Source: Paracyclopina nana (Eukaryota > Arthropoda > Copepoda > Cyclopoida > Cyclopettidae). Taken from it: a stretch of DNA of 64,000 nt. Shown piece after piece: positions 33,155 through 44,800 of this stretch. The number at the start of each line of letters is the position of its first letter. The stretch's first letter is position 1. The translations under genes were made by a program, and so were the position numbers. The notes beneath the pieces are model-generated. The model made no database searches. It saw nothing but the letters and a program-made list of their open reading frames with translations, and was not told where the DNA came from. The DNA lies in the NCBI GenBank assembly GCA_019096065.1, contig JAGUCH010000002.1:7576501-7640500 (forward strand), given 5' to 3'.

Positions 33155-33754
33155 ATGGCATCTCGCTCCACTCTCCGCAATGCCGATCCTAAGAAAGTTA
33201 GTGGTGAATTGTTTGCTCTGACATATGGAGGGCTAGTTAGCACTCTTCTCCGAGACTATGAAAATGTGGACGATGTCAACAAACAGGTGACACAACATTG
33301 AGTACTGTCAAAAATTGTTGAAATAATTAGAGGTGTTTTTCAGCTCGAGAAAATGGGCTACAATATTGGCATTCGACTAGTAGAAGACTTCTTAGCACGC
33401 ACTGGTGGAAATAAATGCACGGACTTTCGTGACACAGCTGACAAAATTCAGCTCGCATTTAAAATGTTCTTAAACATTTCGCCCACTGTGACATCATGGA
33501 GCTCAACCGCCGACGAGTTTTCGCTCATATTTGATACCAATCCTGTAGCAGAGTTTGTTGAGCTCCCTGACAATTGCTACAACTTACGTTACGCCAACAT
33601 CCTCAACGGTGCCATTCGTGGTGCTCTGGAAATGGTTCACATTGAGGTCAGATGCTGGTTTGTTCAGGACACTCTCAAGGGAGATAATGTTACTGAGCTG
33701 CGAATCAAGTTTGTGAGAAAAATCGAAGACTCGGTTCCCCCAGGAGACGATTAA
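33155..33754 (+). CDS. TRAPPC3: TRAPP complex subunit 3 (Bet3)
   Basis: Two exons, 33155-33286 and 33344-33754, phase 0, give 180 residues, exactly the human length. TRAPPC3/Bet3 is the core subunit of the TRAPP tethering complexes that activate Rab1 in ER-to-Golgi traffic. Diagnostic segments are ELFALTYGGLVSTLLRDYE, VNKQLEKMGYNIGIRLVEDF, FKMFLNISPTVTSW and NGAIRGALEMVHIEVRCWFV. The family's palmitoylated cysteine (Cys68 in human) fits the Cys in the segment NKCTDF. Confidence 0.98.
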
Positions 33755-34162
33755 TTGTATTGCATTTTATTTTAAGTCCAATTAAATTGTACATGTGTTA
33801 TGCTGAAGAGCTTCACATTTCGTGAATTACGTACTTTTTGCCAAGCCTATGTCCTATCACTATGATGTAATTTTGGTCTTTAAAACCGTGCCTCGTTCGG
33901 ATGTCAAGAAAGTAGGAACCTGCAGGTCTCAAAATTTCAAGCCCGTTTCGCGCCTTACAATTTTCACTTCGGTGAGTGGTATTGATAGGATCCAGAACGA
34001 GACGCGAGTCGGAATTCAGAGTCAAGCTGCGCAATATATAAAACCGGGTAAAAGTTAGCCAAACAAAGCGAAGAGCCAAAGAAAAGGCTAGGAATATTTT
34101 GACGCAAAGGCACTCAGGGAATTTACGCCAAAATGCTGTGGTAGCCTACTAACGGTCGCAAA
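33755..34162. other. Short intergenic region
   Basis: 408 bp between TRAPPC3 and HIRA on the same strand; no gene or repeat seen. It holds the TRAPPC3 3' UTR and the HIRA promoter. Confidence 0.5.
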
Positions 34163-37100
34163 ATGCAACTCTTGAAGCCAGCATGGGTTTCGTCCGACGG
34201 CCTAGCCTTTATGAGCATCGACATTCATCCCGATGGCTCAAGATTTGTGACCGGAGGCCAGGGGACGGACTGCGGCCGAATTTGCATCTGGAATCTCAAA
34301 CCAATTTTGGACAGCAAATCAGCCAAAGACAAAACAGTCCCTAAGTTGCTGACACAGGTGAGATTAGTTTGCGATAGGTATTAAGGATTTCTTCAGATTG
34401 TGCTTTTCACTTTTTGAGATGGATCATCATTTGGGGTGCGTCAACTCAGTGAGATGGTCACACGACGGTCGTTTTCTGGCCTCTGGCGGCGATGATAAGT
34501 TGGCCATGATTTGGCAAAAGTCTGCTTTTAGTGGCGGATCCATTTTTGGCGGAGGTGGTAAAGTGCACGTTGAGCAATGGAGACTTCATCAGACTCTCAG
34601 AGGCCATGATGGAGATGTTCTTGATGTTGCGTGGGGTCCTGGTGACGTTGTGCTAGCAACAGCTAGTGTTGACAACAATATCATTATTTGGAACATCGAG
34701 CGTTTGCCTGAACAGGTGACCATTCTTAGAGGCCACACGAGCCTTGTCAAGGGCGTCTTTTTTGACCCGGTGGGCAAGTATTTGGCTAGCCAGTCAGATG
34801 ACAAGACGCTACGCATCTGGAAGACCTCAGATTGGAGTCTGGAGACTGTCATTGATGAGCCCTTCCAAGAATCTGGTGCCACTACGCACGTGCTTAGGTA
34901 AATATAGTATTTTATACGCTGTGCTTCAAAGACATTTAACCTAAATTGCCACTTTTAGCGATATCATCTTTATGCAATTGTAAAAGCTGTACTATCACAA
35001 AACGAATTAATTTCACATTTATCGATTTTTTTCCCGTATCTGAAAATGATCGTGTATATTTGCTTTTATAACTGCTTATTTTTGCAGGCCTGGCTGGTCG
35101 CCCGAGGGCTCTATTATAGTGTCAGCACATGCTATGAATGGAGGTGGACCCACTGCACAAATCGTCGAACGGAGTTCCTGGAAGGCCAATCGAGACTTTG
35201 TGGGTCACAAGAAGGCCGTATCATGTGTCAAATTTAACAGTCGAGTGTTCGAAAAAGCGAACAATACGGAAAATGGCAAAACTGATATGTTCGTTGTGGT
35301 TGCATTGGGCTCCCGAGATAGAAGTTTTTCTGTTTGGACCACGGGTCTTCAGCGGCCATTTTTTGTTGTAAACGATGCATTTGACCAAGGCGTGCTAGAT
35401 ATGTCGTGGAGCAAGGATGGCAATTTGCTCATGGCTTGTTCAATGGACGGTTCAGTGGCTGCCGTTGTGCTTTCGCCAAATGAGATTGGTAAACCCATTT
35501 CTGATGCCAGGCTTTTCGAGCTGATGCGTTCTCAGTATGGGAAAAATTGCGGGACAATTGCCAATCTCAAGACTTCGGGCCCCAACATTACGAACGGAGG
35601 CCCTGTCGTCATTGAGAATCCTGATATGCTCAAGAGAGAAGACGAAATCAAAACTACGAATGGCCATCACAATGATATGTCGCTGGGTTCCACAAGCTGC
35701 TCAAAAACAAGGCTATGGCCGAATCAAAACCCGACGGACAAACAGATTGAGGCTCGTACCTCTGATGGCAAGCGAAGAATTACGCCCATCTTTATACCAC
35801 CCCCTTCCGCTGAAAACGGCGCAGATTCCAAGTTTGGATTAGAATTTGGTAGTGCGTCTACTCAAGAAAAATCGACGATTGCAATCGAAAAGAGGGATGA
35901 TATTATTGTTCAGCCCAACATAAGCCCTTCTAAAGCGCACGAAAATGGCGAAAAGAACCCTCCTGAAAAAGAGAAGCCAGAACCAGAAAAAAAGCCTACT
36001 GAACCAACGGTTAACATAATTCAGGTAATTCCTTTTTTTCTTGCGAGTCAGTAATGCACCGTGATGTACTTATGCGTAACATTTGATCGGACTGCGTTTA
36101 GGTGGATTTGCGGTTTAGCAGATATACCGCGTAACATGCTTGTAGGCGCTCAATACCATATAGCGCAATATTTTAATTGTTTTAATGTTTTTCTCAAACA
36201 ATGTTTTAGGTTAAGAAAAAGCCGGTAGCGGCAGTCAACAGCCAAGAGCCTCCTGTAAATGTCATTCAAGTGAAGAAGAAACCAGGACCTGTCAACAATC
36301 ATTCTTGCCCGCCAAAGAAGACTGATCCCACTCCTACTCAACCTCCGCAAAGCAACTCTTCTGCGTCCAAAAAAAGGAAAAGAATTGCAGTCCTGTCCGA
36401 CTCGTCAGAAGACGATACCGACAAGGAGGACTCAAAGGATTCAAATGTCATGGAAGTTGACAATAAGCCGCCTGTGAGTGTCAAGAAAGCCGAACTCCAC
36501 AAGATAAACGATGACGTTAACAAATCATCAAAGTTGAAAGAATCTAAAGTTAAAAAGCCCGATCTGATGACCTCGAAGCACCAGATTGACAGTTCCCCTA
36601 AAAGGCCACGTGGTCGGCCACCACTGACGAGGGAGACTTCCTTCAATAACTCTGATCTCATCAAGTCTCCTCCTGCACCCAAATCCCAGCCTCAGCCTCA
36701 AGAAACAAGCCAGCCACAGCACCAACAGCCTCCAATTGGTTCTCAGTTCAAATTGCCTGCCTTAAAAATGGACAAGTGTAAAACGTACAACTTCACCATG
36801 ATGAATAGTTGTAAGATCGTTGTGAGCGTGACGAGCAATGGTCCCAAGTTGCACGTGGTGAAAGTAAGCAGTGAAAAGTACAACTGGTCAGCTTTGATGA
36901 CCTCAAGCATTGTAACCGTTGGTGCAAGTCTCGAGGTCATCGTAGTCGTTTGCAAAAATGGAAGCTTACATTTGTTCAAGCCTGGTGATCGAGGTCAGCG
37001 CCTCGTGCCTCCGTTGCAGCTACCTTCGGGTGCCTCGAAGTTGACCTTTCAAAATGGACAATTGGCCTTGGTCACTACCTGCGGCCACCTCTACATTTGG

Positions 37101-37772
37101 ACCTTGGATCCAAGGCCAAAGATCAAGATGTCGAAAGAAAATGTGCAGTCATTGTTCGGTAGCAATTCCTATGTAGCCAAGATCTTGTTGTCACCTGAGG
37201 TTATTCTCATCACCAGCTCTGGAAAATCGTTCACTTTTGACCAAGACCTCGGCACCTGGATTTGCTTGGCTGACACCTCAAGTTCCATACAAGCTTGCTC
37301 AAATTATGCTACAGCCTCCACGAACTTGCCGAGTGCCACTCGGAACCTTCCTCTGGCCTCATTGGAGTATTTAACCCCTGTCCATCCACCGAGGATGCAA
37401 AATGCAGTAACTGATGAAACTAGAGCTCTTGCCAACATTACTCATTGTCGGAATCAAAGGCTGGCTGCCGAGTACCTCAATTCACCTCAGGAATACCAGT
37501 ATTGGCTTATGGCCGAGGTCAAGCATTTAGCCTCGTTAACTGATGTCGACGGTCTCAGGGCTTGTTTTGATTGGCTCATGGGGTCTTCCTATGCTGGAGC
37601 TAAAAGTAAAGAAGAGTTGGTCATGAGTTCATTGAAGAAACATGATCTCCTCAAAGCTGGCCTTATGGTTATCAAGAGTAACCTCAACTTACAGAGGCTT
37701 TACACCGAGTATGATGACCAGCTGAATTCTGCGGCTGAAGTGTGCGAAATTGACAAATTTCTGCACGTTTGA
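34163..37772 (+). CDS. Hira: Histone H3.3 chaperone HIRA
   Basis: Four exons, 34163-34357, 34419-34897, 35088-36024 and 36210-37772, give 1057 residues (human 1017). HIRA deposits histone H3.3 independently of replication. The N-terminal WD40 propeller starts at MQLLKPAWVSSDGLAFMSID and includes HHLGCVNSVRWSHDGRFLAS, LRGHDGDVLDVAW, LRGHTSLVKGVFFDPVG and a later LDMSWSKDGNLLMACSMDG. The Asf1-binding B-domain motif is KRRITPIFI around residue 455. A long disordered, basic region rich in Lys/Pro follows, including an AT-hook-like KRPRGRPP. The C-terminal Hira domain runs to the end (CKIVVSVTSNG, GRLVPPLQLP-like, YQYWLMAEVKHLASLTDVDG). The exon 2 acceptor is a TTTTTGAG site rather than the upstream CAG, because only it keeps the frame. 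Confidence 0.96.
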
Positions 37773-38139
37773 AGTACTCCCCTATCGCCGTTTCTCCTAT
37801 GCCCTCAAATAATTATACCAATTTAAGGCTTCAAATAAAGCTGCAAATGACCCCTAGAGGGTTTTTCGGTGATACCATTTTTAAACTGGCCTTTTTTTGG
37901 TGAAATGTTTTCATTGCGTGCATTTAGTTGAAGTAATTCACCTGATTCGAGTCATTTTATAGGCAGGAAAATTTGAGGGGTGATCCTGCTCAGATTAAGT
38001 TTGTCACGGACTCTGCAGTCAAGTGTCCTAACAGTGGCGCCATCTTTGAGTTGTAGCGTTTTCAAGTGCGAAGCTCGCTCAGCTACGGCGAAATTCGCCT
38101 GAAAAGTAAACAGTGCGATCAACTTTTTTCTTGTCCAAA

Positions 38140-39280
38140 ATGGTACGAGCTCTGCCTGCTGCAAGGTTCTCCAACAAAAGAAGGCTTTTAGCTTTCAGGA
38201 AAGGCAAAAAAGACCCCGAGCCTCAGAACAAGCTTGACAGGTTGAGAAAACGAAGAAAGCAGAAGGAGGCTAGCGAAACACGAGGAGACTTCAAAGTAAA
38301 CTTCATCAAACTTAAAGTCTGCAATATTTCAATGGTTTAGTTTTCAGCAAAAATGGGAAAGCATCATAGAGTCAGAATGGGCGAACAGGCGGAAGAAGAT
38401 GCAGCCTCAGTTCAACCTCCATGCCTTGAACAATCCCTCCAACCCTGGCATAATTTTGCTCAGGTTTCCTTTCTGCTCATACTGCGTTGAGCTGAGGTTA
38501 CTAGCCTTGAGGCTGGGATTTTTCCTCGCCAACTTGGTAGTCTTGGCTGCTGCAGTCGTCTCCTTTCAAGCATGGATCACAGTGGACGGCATAAAATTTG
38601 ATGCTACCAAAGGCCTGAGTAGTGCGCAGAGGGGAAGAGATCCCTTACATGTGCCTCACCGATGGATTCATGACCACTACAGCCATCAACTGGCACATGG
38701 ATTCGCTCATGCCGATCAAATCATGTTTGCCTCGGGAGTCCTCTTGATTTGCTACTACGCTCTGTATGGTCTCTTTATTCCCCTTAAGTATGGCAGCGGC
38801 ATCACGGACCTCAAGTTCAGTGTGCTGGGATTTCCTCCCATACTCATCATTGCATTGGACCTCTTGTTCACCGCTGTTGCTTTCACCGACCTCAGACATG
38901 AACTAAACGCGATGGATTGTGATGCTCTCAAGCCCCACATCAATTACATGCGGCTGTCGGCCATTGTAAACATGAAGATTGCCCTGAACAATGTGGGTAC
39001 AGTTTTATGCACATTATTGTCGTTGTCTGGTGTCATCATGATCGTCCAAGGCGTCCTGCCCTTTTTCCTCTATGACCTGCCATTCCAAAGAAAAATGGAC
39101 GTGGACGAGCTGGTGCTGAGTGATGACACTAAAGTGAGAACGGTGAAACGCTACAAGGATCTGTCCACGTTAGAACGCCCCGTGGAGCAAGTGATACCCT
39201 ACAGGAACTTGTCTGCCGCCTACACTGTGATGCTGCAATTAGTCAGGCCTGAAATAAGAGACTACCACAGGGCACTTTGA
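38140..39280 (+). CDS. Multi-pass membrane protein with basic N-terminus, unknown
   Basis: Two exons, 38140-38295 and 38348-39280, phase 0, give 362 residues. The first about 75 residues are very basic (KRRLLAFRKGKKDPEPQNK, then LRKRRKQKE) and cytosolic-looking. Four hydrophobic segments follow: LGFFLANLVVLAAAVVSF, IMFASGVLLICYYALYGLF, LGFPPILIIALDLLFTAVAF and TVLCTLLSLSGVIMIVQGVL. The C-terminal tail is polar. I do not recognise the family. The layout (four transmembrane segments, a His-rich first loop with HRWIHDHYSHQLAHGFAH) is compatible with a small transporter or a scaffold. The conserved-looking splice site and codon use support a real gene. Confidence 0.8.
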
Positions 39281-40252
39281 ACTCAATATTGCGTACTTTT
39301 AAAACTTCTGCAACGAGACATATTTTCATATAAATTGCTCTTGCAAACGCAAATAGACTTTTGGTCAACAAGTTATTTTTGACTAATATTTTTTTTCTAC
39401 TTCACAATGTTCCTGTGGCCAACTTAACCACAAGTTAATTTACCACCCTAATTATGTATATTTTCTGATAGCCCTTGACCCCAAGATTCCAGCGGTGTAT
39501 ATAGGATATAATCAGTTAAGTCGCGGCTACCCACTATACAGTGTATAACAGTTTAAAAAACCTCATGCACTCTTATTCATGAACATTTTTATTTTTTAAT
39601 GAAAAAAGCCCCCCTCTAAAATTGCCAAAGCTAACTTTCTTCATCTCATACCAAAATAGCTCGGATCACTAAGAAAGCCTTACTAGCTTTTTTAAATGTT
39701 ATCTTCATCGTATCTCGGATCCTGGTCGCTTTAGCGACTTGCTTTGAAGTTATGTAAGTTAGATCTGGGAACTATAATTGGGGCTATTGAATATTATTGT
39801 GGCTTTGAAAAATCCAAAGGTAAGAGTGCCAGAAAATTTTTTAACTTTTATGTTGTGGGCAGCCGCGACAATTATACTATATTATAGACCGGTGGAATCC
39901 TGGGATTAAGGGCTTTTATAAAAAATATATATTTCTGGGTGGTAAATTAACTAAGGCTTAAGTTGCCCACAGGAGCACTGTGGCTTACCTTATGTACCTC
40001 TGATTATTATCGGCACTCTCTGTTAATTCAATAAGTTAAACTTGATAAAAGCTTTGACACAAGCCAGACACAAAATCGTTTTTCAATTAGATATGGCAGA
40101 AATTATGCAGGAAAATAATCGCATTTCTATCGTTAACAAATTGAGCGAAGCTTTTATTTTTAAAACAAACTAAAATCATAACTTTAAAAGTCAGACTGGA
40201 ATAAGCTCAAGTAATGCATAATATTTGGTTGAATTATTCTATCTTGGCTCGA
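39281..40252. other. Intergenic region occupied by a MITE
   Basis: No gene is seen. Most of the interval is the inverted-repeat element at 39402-39982; the remainder is AT-rich. Confidence 0.55.
39402..39982. mobile_element. MITE with about 130-bp terminal inverted repeats
   Basis: The left arm (about 39402-39533) and the reverse complement of the right arm (about 39854-39982) align over their full length with small differences. Shared blocks in the same order are CTGTGG-CAACTTAA, AGTTAATTTACCACCC, AGCCCTT, a GATTCCA-CGGT block and GTCGCGGCT-CCCAC. The outermost bases are CACAATG (left) and CACAGTG (right, read inward). About 320 bp of unique AT-rich sequence separates the arms. There is no ORF. 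The flanks ACTT and GCTT are only a near match for a target duplication. Confidence 0.85.
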
Positions 40253-41625
40253 TTAGAGTCCATTCATAAAGATAAAATTCTCGAAATTTGCCCTTTTGAT
40301 CGCAGCAGTTTCTTCCATCTCGGTCAATTTTGAAGTGGTGCGAAGCAAGTTGTGAGGCATAATGACTGTTCTATTTTGCTTCCCCAAAAATGCAGCCCAC
40401 ATTCCAAAAGTGCCATGAGTCAAAATTAGGTGGTCACACAGGGTCAAAATTGCCAAGTCAATACCCGTGCTCTCCATCCGAGACAGTTTTCCGTCTATAG
40501 CCGCATCAATCGTACCCACAAAGGCATAAGAAATATTTTCACCAGATTCATTATTTCCGACAATTTGCTTGATCGCCCTGGTCTTATCATCACTGACAAT
40601 GATAAACTTAGGGTTCTTGTACAGTTTTTGAAAATACTTCAACGCATTTCTGAAGAAGACTGGCTGCGCCAAAGAGCCATTCCTGCTCTTTAAGTGACCA
40701 GAGTAGTCAGTAAATCTGGCATGAATGCCGATCACAGCATCTGATTCCCCCGTATTCTTCGCGACTATAGCTATGGCTCTGGACAGTAGCTCTTCGTCTA
40801 TTGCAAATTGAGTGGACTTGAGTTCTTGTAAATGATCCTTGTAAATCGCTGGTTCATTTAAGTACGAGTCAAAAATGAAGGCTTCTCCCTTTGGAAACCT
40901 TTTGCCTACTTTATCCATTTTCTTCACTATTTGATCTCGGGTTGCATTTTTCAGACGCATTTTTGTCCACCTGATGCTATTGCAAGAGATGTCGCAATAC
41001 TTGGCTCCTACCAAGTAATCCTCGTAATGTTCGACAAAATGAGGGAAAATGGATGAAAGCAGCTTGTACTGGCTGAATTCTAGGCCTATGCGAATGTGGT
41101 GACCAGTCAACTTGCCTAAACTGTACAAAGAGGCAAAAGAGGACATCTGCAAAGAGATCAAACCATTCTTCCCAAACATGCTGGCCAATAAAAAATTGTA
41201 GGAAATTATTACTTGATTCGCCAGTCTACCATTATTGAATTCGGAAAATATCGACGGTTCTTCTTTGAATTTTTCCTCACTGATTGGCTTGCACTTTGTA
41301 ATGAGCTCACTGAAATGCTACTTTTGAGACGTAAGGCAATCCAGCATATAAAAAACAATTACCTAGGTAATTTACATATATCCGCAAATGAGGTTCTGAT
41401 TTCTTTGCCCACTGTGAGTTGACCACCACTGACGCTCGCGATATCTGCAAACTCATTGTAGACAGAGTACTCTGGCAAATCTTCATCTTTTGGTCGACTC
41501 TTTTCGACTTGTAGCCGCTTCAACTGCTTCTCGAGCTTTTTCCTCTTTACGCAGAAATCATGGTCGTTGGCAATAACTCGGGCCAGTTCGACAATGAGGA
41601 GCACTAAAACACTATTTACTTTCAT
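40253..41625 (-). CDS. GT11-like alpha-1,2-fucosyltransferase family protein
   Basis: Two exons on the minus strand, 41625-41363 and 41180-40253 (phase 2 junction), give 396 residues. The N-terminal hydrophobic segment MKVNSVLVLLIVELARVIA is a signal anchor, followed by a Lys/Glu-rich stem. The catalytic part resembles glycosyltransferase family 11. GGQLTVGKEIRTSF, then SLQMSSFASLYSLGKLTGH, correspond to the family's N-terminal G-x-L-x-N-x-hydrophobic and YALAKLNG-like blocks. IGIHARFTDY fits the HxRRxDY GDP-fucose motif in a changed form. FIIVSDD and DLAILTLCDHLILTHGTFGMWAAFLG fit the later motifs. GT11 enzymes add alpha-1,2-fucose in the Golgi. The altered HARFTDY leaves activity uncertain. 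It is probably Golgi-lumenal. Confidence 0.78.
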
Positions 41626-41894
41626 CCTCTCGGTCGCCTCATTAAATGATTTTTATATCCTCTCTGCAATAGGACACGCCATTCCCAGGTACACAAGTCA
41701 GTGATTACAACGCAACTTTCCATCAAGGTTAACAGTTCGCGCGAAGCATGAAAAAGAAAAAGTCGCGGGAGTAAAAACAACCAAAATTTTTGCTTGAGCA
41801 TTCTATAAGAGTCATACATTTATTTAAATCAATCAAATTAAGCATTCTTTGATTAGGCATAATCGACATTTTGGAAAATATTTAGTTTCGAAAA

Positions 41895-44800
41895 TTACAG
41901 GAAATACAATTTGTCACTCAACTCTTGACTAGGCTGGTTGTGAAGGTGCTCTCCGACAAGATCAACCAGTTTATGCGCATATTGGCATGGAGCAGGAACT
42001 CTTACGGTTCCTGGCCAATTGAAGTACATATGAGTCAGCTTGTATGCAAGCTTTTGTACGTCGTCTGGATCCAAAGTCTTGGCCCCGTGCTCGTGTACAA
42101 CCACCATATGAGTTGGCGTGACTGTACCTTGAGTCACAACTTGGGGCACGAGGAAAAAATCCTTAAAGCCGAACCTAGTCACTGTATGGTCCATCACAGT
42201 TCCTGCTGGAGGATTGTCAAAGTCTGCGCCTTTCTTTATCATGATGCGAGTGCTGATCCGCTTTTGCACCACTATGTAGGCGAACTGAGGGCTATAGTCC
42301 TTCGGCAACATGGACGAAAACTTCTTGTACAGATCCGATGAGCTTCCAGAGGATTCATCCTTATCCACGTGTTGGAAGGTGCGCACAAATTGAGCCCCTT
42401 CGTAAGCAGCTACAGTATCCATTTGACTGTCGGAAACGCCGTCGCGAAACACGACCACAGTCTCGGGCCAGTGATTGTTTGCCTCGAAATACCTGTGAAA
42501 AAGTAATGCACATTTACCAAGAAAAGATGTCATTTAAAATTGACACCGACCTGATCAATGACTGCATGAACGCAACTTTGAGAGCATCGATGATTTCCTG
42601 GCCTTGCTTCTGAATGGCTACAGTTGAGTAATATCTGCTAAGCGAGTCGTTGATGGAAGCAACCACGCCAGCAATGGATCCAGACTTTCGGCTCTTGTCA
42701 TGAAATACATCAATGCCAACAACCATGAGATGGCGAAACGGGGTGCGGCAGCCCCACAGCTCTCCACCCAATTTGCAATTGATTTGCAAAATCACTTTTT
42801 GCGCCACAGCATTCAATCTTTTCTCGTTGGAAATCGTCTTCAAGCAAACAACTTGACTGGGTACGGGCATTTCAATGCAGCACAGCTTTTTCACAGCTGC
42901 ATAACGATCGGCTTTCAATTGAGGAAATACCAACAGCACAAGCTGAACCGAAGGATCAAGCAAGCTGCGAAGCTGCTTGACATATGAATCAGTTCTATCG
43001 TCTGGCAAGCTCACAATCTGTCAAAAAAGTAAATTAATTTCATCAGATAGCCTTAAAAATTCAGCCTGGAACACGCAGAAACATACAATCATAAGTGGAG
43101 TAAACAGTAGATAGTACGCTAACATAGGTAATTTACAACCAATGGACATTTCGATGAGCAAAAAAGTCGAATCGCGAGCTAATGTTTCCACCTAAAGAGC
43201 ATAATCATAGTAATAGTCATATTTCCCTTCAAAAATGCAATTCTAAGCGTTACAATACGACAATTTGATGCCATTTTGCAAAAAGTATTTCAGAAAGCAG
43301 CAACAGCCTTGTAATAAGGCTGTTCAAGCAGCAGCAACCTAGCACAAATGCATTATAAAAGCAGCAGCAGCAACCTAGCACAAATGCATTTACAAAAGCA
43401 GCAGCAGCAGCAGCAACCTTTTACAAATGCATTTATAAAAGCAGCCAGTCACAAAAATTCATTCTAGCGGCAAGTCCTTATATGCATTGGGTCGCGGTTA
43501 AAGGCACGCTCAGCGCACTCAGCACACCAGGCACGATATGATATGGCAGGAAAATTCATCTGACAGTGCTTTTAACTTTTAAGTGTGCATTTTACCAATT
43601 CGTAAAAGGCACACTCAAGTGACCATGCGAGAAAATCAACGTCATAAAAGTGTGATATCACCCTCTGCTTTATTACTATGAAAAAATGAGAAATTATGAA
43701 CGTTTTGCTGGAATAATGTTCCTTCAAAGTTAAAGATTCAGTTTTTGTGCTTTTATTCTGGATACTTGATTAATCCAAGCAAAGGTTTGATGCGTGGTGT
43801 GACAGGAAAATCGACAAAGAAAAAGGATCGGACAATAAAAAGGTCAAAAAAGATGAGAAGCACACATCCATTAGTTTACATTTTAGTGTTTCTGACAAGC
43901 AATCATAATTTGAGTTACATCTGAAATAAACAACGAATGTTGTTGAGATTTGCTTGACTCATGTTTATTTTCTGAATGACCAAACCCAATGTTTTGCTAT
44001 AAAATGGCTATAAGAGAAGTTCAGTTCATAAGGATTGTATTAAGATGGAACATCACTTTTTTACGGTTGATTTTTTTTCTCACTTCCTTATCATATCTTA
44101 GTAGTCACTCCAGTGTGCCTTTAGCGAATAGGAAAAATGCACACTCAGCGGTAAAAAGCACACTCAGAAATTTACCTGCCTTATAATAGTGTGCGGATGC
44201 GCCATGTGCCAGTGTGCCTTTTACTACTACGGACGTAAAAATGCATTGTTCAAAAGCACATTTCATACAGCACCCTCCGTTCAAAAATGCATCATCTAAG
44301 GCCCGGTTCAACTGATACTATGAACAAAATATTGAGCGATACTAAGCTGATATATGCAAATATCAGGTGTTTCCAAACTGATTTTTTAGATTTTTTCTTC
44401 GGATTCGGTCTTTGGGTACTAAAAGCCATGCTTGAACAGTGTCAAAATTCTCAGTTTTTCGGTATTTCTCTCCCGATATTTTGCCAAAATATCAGCCATA
44501 ATATTCAGGTGAACCAAGTCTAAGACTGCTTTTAGCTATGTTTAAGATTTGTCGCAAATTTTATTTTAGGTCCGAAAACCAGCAATAAAATGCTATAAGC
44601 TACATTGCCGAAATTTTTTACATCAACTGAGCCGTCTCTAAATGAACAGGTATTCAGGTTTTTCTATAAAGTTAAGTCCCACTACAAGCGCAATATGGAC
44701 CAAAAATGGGAACGATAAGCAAGTAACAATGCAAATAAATTAAGGGAGGTGGAAATGGAGCTCATAATTATATCAAGGCAACGTACCTTTGGACCAGCAA

